From Ambrosia x helenae (Eukaryota; Streptophyta; Magnoliopsida; Asterales; Asteraceae): DNA of 64,000 nucleotides. Shown here piece by piece: positions 45,374 to 55,609 of the stretch; position 1 is the first letter of the stretch; the number at the start of each line of letters is the position of its first letter. The notes beneath the pieces were generated by a model. It had not been told where the DNA came from and made no database searches. It saw only the letters and a list, made by a program, of their open reading frames with translations. The position numbers and the translations under genes were made by a program. Where the stretch lies: NCBI GenBank assembly GCA_030844895.1, contig CM061233.1, positions 37,823,083 to 37,887,082 on the forward strand, in the 5' to 3' direction.

Positions 45374-47154
45374 TCAGTTGAAGACGGAGTACTGTCCTAG
45401 GGATGAGATTAAGAGGTTGGAACATGAGTTGTGGAATCATCAGATGGTGGGATCGGACATTGAGGGGTACACTGCTAGATATCATGTGTTGACCCTTATG
45501 TGTTTGGATGCTTCTACTCCCGAGTTTAAGAGGATCGAGTTCTTTGTTGCTGGGTTGGCTCACAAGCTAACTCATCAAAAGGTTCAGGAGGGTGTTTTGC
45601 CTCCCAAGGGTGTTACTGTGGAGACTTCGAGGAATAATATGAGGAAGTTCGTGGCTGAGGGTTCGTCATCTGAGTAGAAGCAAGTAGGGTATACTGGGAA
45701 GCTTCCAAAGTGTAACTAGTGTGGATTTCATCATCGCGGTCGTTGCGATGGGTTTCGTTGTAATAGATGCAAGTTGGTAGGACATGTTGCTAAGGATTGT
45801 AGGGTAAACCTTCAGTCGGGGCAGGTTCGGGCTGATACTTTGGGAAAACAGGAGTGTTACAATTGTGGCGGGATAGGGCACTTCAGGCGGAATTGCCCAC
45901 AGTTGGCTCAGGGTGAGAATGCAGGTGGTGGAGGCAATGGTGGTGGTGACTGGAACGCACGTATTTTCGTGATGGGTGCTGAAGAGGCTTGACAGGATCT
46001 TGATGCCGATACGGTACGTTTCCTCTTCTTGAGCGTTATGCTTTGGGTCTTGGTTTTGATTCTGGTGCAGTCAAAGTTTGCATGTTTATCGCATTTTGTC
46101 TGTGAACTAGATCTGGTACCTACACCAGGAGTGGTTAAGGTACTTAGGTTATCATGTGTCATGTCGTGACGGTTTTCTTTTTCATACACGTTATGACCAT
46201 TTTGGGTTCTTGGTCACGCCTTTTGTCGCACTAGCGTATCTTTGGGGGGGGGGGGAGTCATGGGATTCGATGAACCAAATTTCTAACCTTATCCTATTCT
46301 TTCTTGTGGGTACAAGCGGTTTCGTTATTTATCGTGGTGTTCCCATTCTGGGTCTCGGTTGTGTGTTGGCACTGCTCGAAGAGGTTATCATTTGCATTTT
46401 CGCCTGCTTAGAGTCCGTGAGGAGGACTACATCGCCTATGTCGTGGAACCGGGTGTGGTTTGGATTGTTCTGAATTCTGAAGACATTTCTTGTACGGTAC
46501 CGATGCATCGTTTATATCAACCACAAGGATTCTTCGGCGTATCTTCGACTAGGAGGGGTCGATTGTGTGGAAGTTTGTAACGGTCATCTCGTATTCATCT
46601 TGAGGAAGGGGTTCCTCAGCTCGGAGTACTAGTTCCTATCACCTCTGTGTGATTCCTGTTTTATTTTGTATCCTTGGGAATGGTTGCTTTGAGCATTGGG
46701 AGCTCGGTTGGATCGTGTATGGATCGTTTTTCATGTCATTTGGGTTTATTGTGGTTCATGTTGTGGACCAGAGTTCTTGTGGGGACAAGGGGACTAGATG
46801 GAATCTAGGGAACCTCATTCATTACCTAAGCATGTAGTTGGGTCTATAATTGTTATGGTTGAAGCTGCTGAATCTCGGGACAAGATTCCTTTCAACTAGG
46901 GGATGATGTGACAACCGAAATTTTTTTATTTCTTTTCGTCTCCTTCCTTTTTCGGCCTCGGGCAATTTTCGGGACGAAAATTCTATCAACTAGGGGATGA
47001 CGTGACACCCGGAAAACTGAGGGTAACATTTTTCTAACATATAAGTCTACCTTAGCAAAAACATTCATTTAACATACTTAACTGGGTCAGTTAAGTCGTG
47101 TTACATTACGTACTGTCTAGGGTTCAATGATTCAGAGGATCATTGGGGTCATCT
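45374..47154 (+). pseudogene. Second copy of G0 gag, pol remnant and 3' LTR start
   Basis: Corresponds to 34303-36132 along its length, including the CYNCGG knuckle (here GHFRRNC intact), the G run (46243-46255) and both tandem purine-tract units. It ends with CATCT (47150-47154). It lacks a 39-bp stretch near 45556 that encodes VPYSASLQGT-like residues in the other copy. It also carries its own stop changes, so it has been separate for some time. Confidence 0.85.
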
Positions 47155-48070
47155 TCTCATACCCCGCCTAGGCGGAAACATGGGAGTGCAACGATCGAAA
47201 GGTTTTCAAGCACAAGGTTCAAGCAATACACATTTATTCAAAATAGTACCACCATGAAAGATGGAATTTGTCATGAATTTATTGAAAATTATCCACAGTA
47301 TGAGCACATGAACATTGTCTTATGGAATTTGGAAACATAACATTTTGAAGCTGACAAAAGCCATCAAAGTGATACCACAGTGTGCATGCTCGAACCCTTC
47401 CCTCAATCCTCTGTGGCCCTCCATTAGTTACCTGAAACACATGCATATGGAGTTTTGTCAACAATAATGTTGGTGAGTCTATGGGTTTTGAATGTACTGT
47501 AAAATGAATGTGTCATCCGTGTTTAACCGATCATGAGCTAGCTAAGCAAATGATCACTGTGAGAACCATGAGTCCGGTAACCCAACCTCGTGACTGTGGT
47601 GCCTCGTGCATTGTACACTAAAGACAATGTATGTATGGTAGAATACTAACACTCTTTTGCATGTGGCCGGTTAGAGCAACTAACCAAGAGTGGGTGTGTC
47701 AACCCAATAGATCTATTAAAGTGTTCCATGGGTAAATGTCTAGCTAATGGTTACAGTGAACGATGTACGAGGACTAGTGAGCTCATGAACCAAAATGTCT
47801 CATGTTCCACATGGTAGTCATGCTAGAATGTACACACACTTGAAAATGACACAAGTATTGATGCATGTATTTCCCCCAAAATGTAAAATAATAAAATGGG
47901 TGTAACATTTCGCATTAATTCTTGTACGTTAGATGGGCATAATTAATAAAAACGTCAAATTTTATCAATTAAGTTCGCATATAATTATTTTGTCGCATTT
48001 TCGGAACCCTAATACTATATATATATATTATTATATGTGGTTGTGTGTATAATATATCAAAAAAATAAAC

Positions 48071-48150
48071 GCTTGGGCCGGGAATCGAACCCGCGCCCAA
48101 GCCGGCCCAAATCACACCATCAGGTTAACCAACTGGGCTAGCCATCATCC
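48071..48150 (-). other. tRNA-like module in G2 LTR (A and B boxes)
   Basis: On the minus strand TAGCCCAGTTGG (48129-48140) fits the A-box consensus TRGCNNAGYNGG, and GGTTCGATTCC (48081-48091) fits the B box within a T-arm-like CGGGTTCGATTCCCG. Acceptor ends do not pair well, so this is not a functional tRNA gene. The 3' LTR copy is at about 55794-55876, with a one-base A-box change. Confidence 0.6.
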
Positions 48151-48598
48151 TTGGATAAACCCGGACACGTTTAAAATTTATATTGATTTTTGAAACTGCA
48201 CAATTGACTATGGAAAGTCAACTGTGACGCGTTTGCATAATCAATCACAATTAACTTGTGATTGATACGTATATGGCAACGATGCTCAATTACCGGCCTC
48301 ATCCAACTTCGATTACACGCTAATTACCAATTATCGTTGACCAAATTGAAACTATACGCGTTTGACATTTAATCGTGAGTCAAACTTGCCAATTAATCTA
48401 ACCATTGATCCCCTATATAAATTGGCCTTCTGCGAAGCTTAACAACTCGCTCATACACTCTTCTCAATCCTCAATTTTCTTCCATCACTCTGATAATTAT
48501 TAATCTGATCACCGTTTGACTTTTAGCATTGACCGGGCAATCGAACACAAATCAACACTGTAAGTGTAATGTTTTGATTGGGTTATGTTCATCGGCAA

Positions 48599-48643
48599 TC
48601 ACACATCAATAGCCCTATGATTAATTAGGCTATTGATGTGTGA
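48599..48643 (+). other. Perfect 16-bp hairpin in G2 LTR transcript region
   Basis: TCACACATCAATAGCC (48599-48614) and its exact complement GGCTATTGATGTGTGA (48628-48643) around a 13-nt loop, about 180 nt after the TATA box. It is intact in the 3' LTR (56324-56368). Confidence 0.85.
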
Positions 48644-48740
48644 ATTGATCAATTGCAGAATCTAGGGTTCGTGCATATTGATTTGGGGATAAACTCAGTT
48701 TATCATAACGTATTTAATTATTTTTAAACGGAGTTCATCA

Positions 48741-48818
48741 CAACCACTGGCCTAGGCCAAGTGATTGTGACTAAGGTTTATGACCAAAGGCACCCGGGTT
48801 CGAGTCCCGGCTGTGGCC
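48741..48818 (+). other. tRNA-like module in G2 LTR, opposite orientation
   Basis: CCGGGTTCGAGTCCCGG (48795-48810) is a perfect T-arm with B box GGTTCGAGTCC. An A-box-like TGGCCTAGGCCA lies at 48748. The flanks GGCCAAG and TGTGGCC pair partly. The 3' LTR copy is at 56464-56543. Confidence 0.5.
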
Positions 48819-49665
48819 TTCTTTTCCTTTCCTTTTTATTTCTAAAGCAAACTAAATTATAATTATATATTATACATTTAAATCTTATAAATTCATTTTT
48901 AAATATTAAAACCTTTTTATCAAATCTAAAAAAATTATATTTATCAAATCTGAGGTAAAAGGATTATTTACAATTTTTAGTTTTCTGAAATTAATTGATT
49001 TAATATTTATAATAATTAAATCAATTTTATACTATTATATTTATATAAATCCATTAAAATATCAAAACAATTTTATTAAATTCCACAAAAATTATCCTAT
49101 ATTTGTACAATGTTAAACTTTACTGAAATAATTTTTAATTCAGAAAAATCATTTATTTTATATTTTTAATCAATTTTTGTTAAATTTAATCATAATTAAA
49201 TCATAATAAATTCAATTCTTATTATTTTTGCACCAAAATTTTATACAATTTATTTTAAAATATTTAGAACAGAAATATGATTTTTAAAATAATAATACTT
49301 TAATTTTAGTATTTTTAGATATTAAAGTTAATTGTTGGCAATTTGTAATAAATAGATTTAAAAATCTATTTTAAATGAAATAATTTTATAAAAATTATTT
49401 TTATACTTCAAACACATTATTGTGAGCATTCTAAATTCAAATTTTATAAAAAAGACTTTCTTTTATTTAATTACCAAATTTCCAGTTATTTAATTAACAT
49501 TTTACTTTAAATTCAACAATTGGATATCCCCAAATCGAAACCCTAGGAAATATTGTTAAAATAGTTAGACTTAGACTTATTTATTACCTTATTATAGGGT
49601 GATATTTGGCATTATTTGGGCAACACTATTATTTCATCTTTTCAAGAAGTATAACATTTGCTAAG

Positions 49666-50147
49666 GTGAGTTTTACATAGCCCCTTTTATTTATCACCAT
49701 TTTTGGGGTGAAACATGTTATAACATCATTATTGCAATTCAATCATCAATGTGTCTATGTGTTTTCTATGTTGCATTATGTCTTGAGCATGATTAGAGTA
49801 AGCACCATTCTAGCATAATCATTAACTCCGTACAAGCCGACGGTATACATTGATAGATCTATTGGACTGACAATCCCACCCGGATACGTGCCTCCTATAA
49901 AGGTAGCGTGGGTGTTTGTTATCGCATAACATATTCAAGTGAACCATGAGCGTATGGTATGTATCATATTATAACAGTCATCAGGGTTGATTATGCACTC
50001 GATTTATTTCTAGTATGTTCTCACATATGGACTAGATTGACATGACACATGAATTGCACAACTTTTTTTTATTCAATTATCAAAAACCTATGTAATTCTC
50101 ACCAACTTTTGTTGACCCAAAATATTTTCAAAATTAACATGTTTCAG
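49666..50147 (+). promoter_or_regulatory. Intron-like module in G2 5' LTR
   Basis: CTAAG|GTGAGTTTTACATAGCCCC starts at 49666 and ACATGTTTCAG|GTAAC ends at 50147, 482 nt. AGATCTATTGGACTGACA and TTCTCACCAAC lie inside. An identical 482-nt module is in the 3' LTR (57390-57871). Splicing would fall upstream of the primer-binding site. Confidence 0.5.
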
Positions 50148-50380
50148 GTAACAATGAAGCTGAGGCTTGAGTTAGCATGAGGATTTAACATGAAGTTTTA
50201 TTTGAAGCTATTGAAGTTTTGTTATTTGATATTATGTATTGAATTCCTAGACAACATTTTATATTTGGATATTATGTTTTGAATAAATTATTTAAAATTT
50301 AAATTATACCATGTGCTACTGAAACAATCATCAATACGTGGCACCCCGATGTTTCCGCCATCGGTTGGGGTGTTACAGAT

Positions 50381-50393
50381 TGGTATCAGAGCC
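50381..50393 (+). promoter_or_regulatory. Primer-binding site of G2 (initiator tRNA-Met type)
   Basis: TGGTATCAGAGCC, three bases after the LTR end. Confidence 0.95.
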
Positions 50394-50929
50394 TTGGTTA
50401 TAGGGAATTAGGTTATTAGAAATAATCTAGACTATTACCTTAGGGACTTAAACAGTACTTGCTTCTCTTACTTGTAACCCTAATTGCTTCCCTAATCCTA
50501 TCCTTATCCTATACCTTATATAACCCTAAACCTACATGTGACTATTCTTATTCGTCTGCTGCAATCCTGATCCACCATTAGATTAATAGGACAAAATCCT
50601 CAGGTTTAACCTGAACCCCCTTGAGATCTCGTCGAAGTTCTAGATTTTAATAACGAACACGTGCAATCTGGAAGGGTGAACACCTGTATTCTGAGTCTTC
50701 TGTCTAGGCTGGCATTGCGCATATATCCCAATCAGACGAGGGACCCGGATGCCTACCTGGGAATTCTCGGGATGAGTGTTCACTTATAGGCTAAAGCATG
50801 TCTTCATATGTTATTAAAATTTAGAATCTTTGATAAGTCAACGTTTTCGTCTATTCGTTTTAATTAATGAATAAATGATTACATTCCTTATATAAACTCT
50901 CATTCATTTCATTGTGTCTATTACAGATC
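50394..50929 (+). other. Leader of G2 between primer site and gag
   Basis: About 535 bp with no convincing reading frame. Close to gag lie a TATA-like CTTATATAAACTC (50887-50899) and a pyrimidine-rich TTTCATTGTGTCTATTACAG (50907-50926) four bases before the ATG. These could be an internal promoter or an acceptor site; neither is proven. Confidence 0.5.
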
Positions 50930-52138
50930 ATGCCTCCACGTCGCAGCACTCGCAACAGCAATGGTGAGAACCACGAAGAAGGTGGTGATAACCATAACCA
51001 TGACCAAGTTCCTAACCACAACAACAATGGTGTCGATGCTCAACTGGCTGCGATCATTTCTCAACAAATGGCGCAGCAAATCGCAACTCTGGTTCCCAAT
51101 TTACTCGCTCAGGTCATCCAAATGAACGGCAACGGGAATGGTCACGGCAACGGGAACGGGAACGGGAACGGCAATGGCAATGGTAATGGACCCCCAGCCT
51201 GCACCCTTAAGCATTTCAACTCTTGTAACCCTCCAAAGTTTAGTGGTGAAGAAGGAGCTACAGGACTCCTCCAATGGTTTGAGGGTATTGAGAATACCTT
51301 CATCAACAGTGAATGCTCCGACAACTTCAAAGTTCGTTACGCCATGAGTGTTCTCCATAAACGAGCACTCACTTGGTGGAATGAAGAAAAGCGTACTCGT
51401 GGGGCCGAAGTTGCTCTTGCTATGACATGGGACCAAGTCAAGGAGGTCATGAAGGAAGAGTTTTGTCCTCGCAATGAAGTTAAGAAGCTTGAGGATGAGT
51501 TCCACACCTTAGCTCAAGATAGTGGGGAAAACCTTGCCTACAACACCCGCTTTCATGAGCTTAGCTTATTGTTGCCTCACAAAGTTACTCCTCTGCCGGT
51601 AGCCATCGAGAAATACATCGGTGGTCTGCCCATGCAAATCCAGGACACCGTTTGGGGTAGGAATCCTGCAACTTTGGAAGAGGCCAAACGTCTAGCGGCC
51701 ACTCTTACTGATAATCACGTGAAGAACGGTACTCTCTTCCGCAAGGGCACTAAGAAGACGGTTGCCAAAGACACTCCACAGCCTGCAATTGAAGTGAAGC
51801 CTGAGACCTCAAGCAACAAAAAGCGCAAGGCTAGAAACTATATGGTTGCTGCTACTCCACCTGCTGCCCAGAACCCAGCCAAGAAACCATACACCGGACC
51901 TCACCCTTTGTGCAACACTTGCAAGTACCATCATCCAGCACAGGTGCCATGTCGTTTTTGTACTAAGTGTCAAAGATATGGTCACCTGGTGAACGTCTGT
52001 CGAGCCCCTCCTACTGCCCAAAACAACAATGCCCCAGCTCCCAACCAACAAAACAACAGGCCTGCTCGTGGTCAATGCTACGAGTGTGGCAGCCCTAATC
52101 ACTACATCAACAATTGCCCTAATCGTAACCAAAACTAG
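50930..52138 (+). CDS. Gag of gypsy element G2
   Basis: About 402 codons from MPPRRSTRNSNG. This ATG is preferred over 50912 because MPPRR is the usual start of such gag proteins and it follows the acceptor-like site. Order: Asn/His/Gly-rich leader, capsid block (FSGEEGATGLLQWFEGIENT, EFCPRNEVKKLEDEFHTLAQ), a cysteine-rich segment HPLCNTCKYHHPAQVPCRFC, knuckle CTKCQRYGHLVNVC and knuckle CYECGSPNHYINNC. It ends at TAG (52136) inside an Asn/Gln repeat. The same frame stays open to protease, so one base change or readthrough separates gag from pol. Confidence 0.9.
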   Translation: MPPRRSTRNSNGENHEEGGDNHNHDQVPNHNNNGVDAQLAAIISQQMAQQIATLVPNLLAQVIQMNGNGNGHGNGNGNGNGNGNGNGPPACTLKHFNSCNPPKFSGEEGATGLLQWFEGIENTFINSECSDNFKVRYAMSVLHKRALTWWNEEKRTRGAEVALAMTWDQVKEVMKEEFCPRNEVKKLEDEFHTLAQDSGENLAYNTRFHELSLLLPHKVTPLPVAIEKYIGGLPMQIQDTVWGRNPATLEEAKRLAATLTDNHVKNGTLFRKGTKKTVAKDTPQPAIEVKPETSSNKKRKARNYMVAATPPAAQNPAKKPYTGPHPLCNTCKYHHPAQVPCRFCTKCQRYGHLVNVCRAPPTAQNNNAPAPNQQNNRPARGQCYECGSPNHYINNCPNRNQN

Positions 52139-52807
52139 AACCAGAACCAAAACCGCAACCAAAACCGCAACCAAAACCAAAACCAGAACCGCAACCAGAA
52201 CCAAGGTGCTCGAGGTCGCGCCTACAATCTCAACGCTAACCAGGCTCGTGACAACAACGAGGTGGTGAATGGTACGTTCCTCATTAATAACCACTATGCA
52301 TCCATATTATTTGATTCGGGAGCTGATAAGTCATTTGTGTCACTGAAGTTTGAACCTTTACTTAACTTACCCCACACTAATCTAGAAGAGCCTTTAGTGG
52401 TAGAGGTAGCTAACGGGAAGTCTATTTCGATCGACTCTATTATTCGTAACTGCTTGATGAACCTCGACGATCATACCTTCTCTATCGATCTCATCCCCAT
52501 GCATCTTGGAAGTTTTGATGTTATAGTAGGCATGGACTGGTTGTCAACTCATCGTGCCGAAATTCTGTGCTTCGAGAAAGTCATACGCATTCCTCTCGAA
52601 TCTGGTGAGATTTTGAAGATCTATGGTGAGAAACCCTGTGGCGAGCTTAAGCTTATGTCTTGTACTACTGCCCAAAAGTACTTACGAAAGGGGTATACAG
52701 CCTTCTTAGCTAACGTGATAGAGAAGAAGGACAAAGGCAAAAGTATCCAAGACATTCCTATTATTCGAGACTATCCTGAAGTCTTTCCAGAGGATTTACC
52801 TGGTTTG
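52139..52807 (+). pseudogene. Protease and start of RT of G2
   Basis: The same frame as gag continues with (NQ/NR)n and then GTFLINNHYASILFDSGADKSFVS, the aspartic protease active site (DSG). LNLDDHTFSIDLIPMHLGSFDVIVGMDWLS follows. The run RDYPEVFPEDLPGL marks the start of RT, where one base is missing at about 52806 (TTTGCTCCTGCT instead of TTTGCCTCCTGCT). The frame then changes to that of the next feature. Confidence 0.85.
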
Positions 52808-55596
52808 CTCCTGCTCGACAAGTTGAATTTCGTATTGATCTTGTTCCTGGTGCTAATCCTGTCGCTAAAGCTCCTTATCGTCTTGCACCCTCTGAGATGC
52901 AAGAACTTGCCAGTCAATTACAGGAACTTTCTGATAAAGGGTTCATTCGCCCTAGTTCTTCTCCATGGGGAGCCCCTGTCTTATTCGTTAAAAAGAAGGA
53001 TGGTTCTCTTAGAATGTGTATTGACTACCGTGAACTCAACAAACTCACCATCAAGAATCGTTATCCACTTCCTAGGATTGACGATCTCTTCGATCAACTT
53101 CAAGGAGCAACCCACTTCTCGAAGATTGATCTTCGTTCTGGTTATCATCAGCTTAGAGTCCACGATGAAGATATTCCCAAGACAGCTTTTCGCACACGCT
53201 GTGGTCACTATGAATTCATGGTTATGCCTTTTGGGTTAACCAATGCTCCCGCAGTATTTATGGATTTGATGAATCGGGTTTGTAGACCCTATCTCGACAA
53301 ATTCGTGATCGTTTTCATCGATGATATTTTGATTTACTCTAAATCAAAATCCGATCACGAGCAACATCTTCACTCTATCTTGAATCTCCTAAAGAAAGAA
53401 CAACTGTATGCCAAGTTCTCAAAATGTGAATTTTGGCTTAAGGAAGTTCAATTTTTGGGGCATGTCATTGATATGAACGGGATTCATGTTGATCCCGCAA
53501 AGATCGAAGCTGTGAAGAATTGGAGTGTTCCTCAAACTCCAACTGAAGTCCGTTCTTTCCTTGGTTTGGCTGGTTATTATCGTCGATTCATCGCCAATTT
53601 CTCCAAGATCGCTGTCCCTCTCACTACCTTAACTCACAAGGGTAAGCCCTATGAGTGGGGACCAAAGCAAGAGGAAGCATTTGAAACTCTTAAGCTGAAA
53701 CTCTGTGAAGCTCCTATCTTGTCTCTACCTGATGGTAATGATGATTTCGTGGTCTACTGTGATGCATCGAACCAGGGTCTTGGTTATGTTCTCATGCAAC
53801 GAGGAAAGGTTATTGCTTATGCGTCTCGACAACTCAAGACTCACGAAAAGAATTATACCACCCATGATCTTGAATTGGGCGCTGTTGTCTTTGCACTCAA
53901 GATTTGGAGACATTATCTTTATGGGACCAAATGTGTGGTGTTCACGGACCACAAAAGTCTTCAACATGTCTTCGACCAAAAGAATCTTAACATGAGACAA
54001 CGACGTTGGGTTGAATTACTTAACGACTATGATTGCGAAATTCGCTACCATCCTGGCAAGGCGAATGTTGTGGCTGACGCACTTAGTCGTAAAGAGCGTG
54101 TCAAACTCCAATGTGCGAGAGTTCGTACTGACCTTCAAGATCTCATTCTCCAGGCTCAACACACATCAGTCACCCAAGGTAACATGTACGATGAAATGTC
54201 TTGTGGTGCTGAAACTCAACTTGAAACCAAACCCGATGGTCTCCTTTATTTCCTTAATCGACTGTGGATTCCCGACCGTGATGATCTTCGTACTTTTCTC
54301 ATGAACGAGGCTCATAAGTCTCGTTATTCTATTCATCCTGGAGCTGACAAGATGTACCAAGATCTTCGTTATTCTTATTGGTGGCCTGGTATGAAGAAAG
54401 ACATTGCTCTTTTCGTTGCAAAATGTCTCACTTGTTCCAAGGTCAAGGCTGAACATCAACGACCATCTGGTATGCTTGAACAACCAGAGATTCCTGTCTG
54501 GAAATGGGAGAGCATAGCTATGGATTTCATCACCAAACTCCCTCGTACACCCAAAGGTTTTGACAGTATTTGGGTAATCGTCGATCGTTTGACCAAGTCC
54601 GCTCACTTCCTACCTATTCGTGAGAAGTATTCTGTGGAAAGGTTGGCAAAGATGTACGTAAGCGAAATCGTATGTCGTCACGGTATACCTTTGGACATTA
54701 TTTCTGATCGCGATGGTCGTTTCACCTCTCACTTTTGGGAGTCTCTACAAGATGCTTTGGGTACCAAGTTGAACCTGAGCACTGCTTATCACCCTCAAAC
54801 TGATGGTCAGACTGAACGAACCATCCAGACACTTGAGGACATGCTCAGGGCATGTGTCATCGATTTTGGTGGCGCATGGGATTCTCATCTTCCTTTGGTT
54901 GAGTTTTCATACAACAACAGTTATCACGCCAGCATTAACATGGCTCCTTTCGAGGCACTCTATGGTCGGAAATGTCGTTCACCTGTCTGTTGGACTGAGG
55001 TTGGTGAAGCTCGTATTACTGGACCCGAACTAATCCAGGAAACCACAGACAAAATTCAACTCATTCAGGATAATCTTCTCAAGGCTAGTAGTCGCCAGAA
55101 GAGTTATGCTGATAAACGTCGTAAACCCTTGGAATTTCAAGTTGGGGACCTTGTACTACTTAAGGTATCCCCTTGGAAAGGAGTAATTCGCTTCGGTAGA
55201 AAGGGAAAGCTAGCTCCTCGATACGTAGGCCCCTTCAAAATTCTTGACAGAGTTGGAAAAGTGGCTTACAAACTTGAACTTCCACCTGAGCTAAGCAATG
55301 TTCATCCGACCTTCCATGTTTCGAATCTCAAGAAATGCTTAGCGGATGAGAACCTTCATGTTCCTCTTGAGGATGTGCAAATTGATGAAAGCATGCACAT
55401 TATCGAGAAACCCGTCGAGATTGTTGATACTGGAGTCAAGAAACTCAAGCGCAGTCGTATTCCGATCGTTAAGGTTCGTTGGGAATCTAAACGAGGCCCA
55501 GAGTTCACTTGGGAATGTAAAGACCAGATGAAGTCAAAGTATCCACATCTTTTTCCACCAGACTCTCCAACTCCAACTTCGGGACGAAGTTCCTAA
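52808..55596 (+). CDS. RT, RNase H, integrase and chromodomain-like tail of G2
   Basis: Open to 55596; the longest ATG-initiated stretch (899 codons) starts at 52897. Positions counted from that ATG: RT with YRELNKLTIKNRYPLPRIDD near 46 and catalytic FIDD near 139; RNase H with FVVYCDASNQGLGYV near 283 and TDHKSLQHVF near 350; integrase HHCC near 471-515; core residues AMDFITKLP near 541, ISDRDGRFTSHFW near 602 and YHPQTDGQTERTIQTLEDML near 630; GPF region near 777; chromodomain-like segment about 836-885. All catalytic residues I can identify are present. The frame lacks its own start because of the upstream shift. Confidence 0.9.
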
Positions 55597-55609
55597 AAGT
55601 AGGGGAGAC
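55597..55609 (+). promoter_or_regulatory. Polypurine tract of G2
   Basis: AAGTAGGGGAGAC immediately before the 3' LTR, serving as plus-strand primer in reverse transcription. The preceding pol end carries the CTTCGGGACGAAGTTC phrase shared by gypsy pol ends. Confidence 0.85.

Larger units (their letters stand above)
47901..50377 (+). repeat. 5' LTR of G2
   Basis: 2477 bp, TGTAACATTTCGC...GGGGTGTTACA. The TATA box is CTATATAAAT at 48413-48422. It contains a tRNA-like module on the minus strand (48071-48150), one on the plus strand (48741-48818), a perfect 16-bp hairpin (48599-48643), the intron-like module (49666-50147) and an AT-rich stretch (48830-49560). Confidence 0.95.

Noticed and set aside
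48071..48818. Functional tRNA genes in the G2 LTR
   Set aside because: A and B boxes are present, but acceptor stems do not pair and no complete cloverleaf forms, so they are tRNA-like only.
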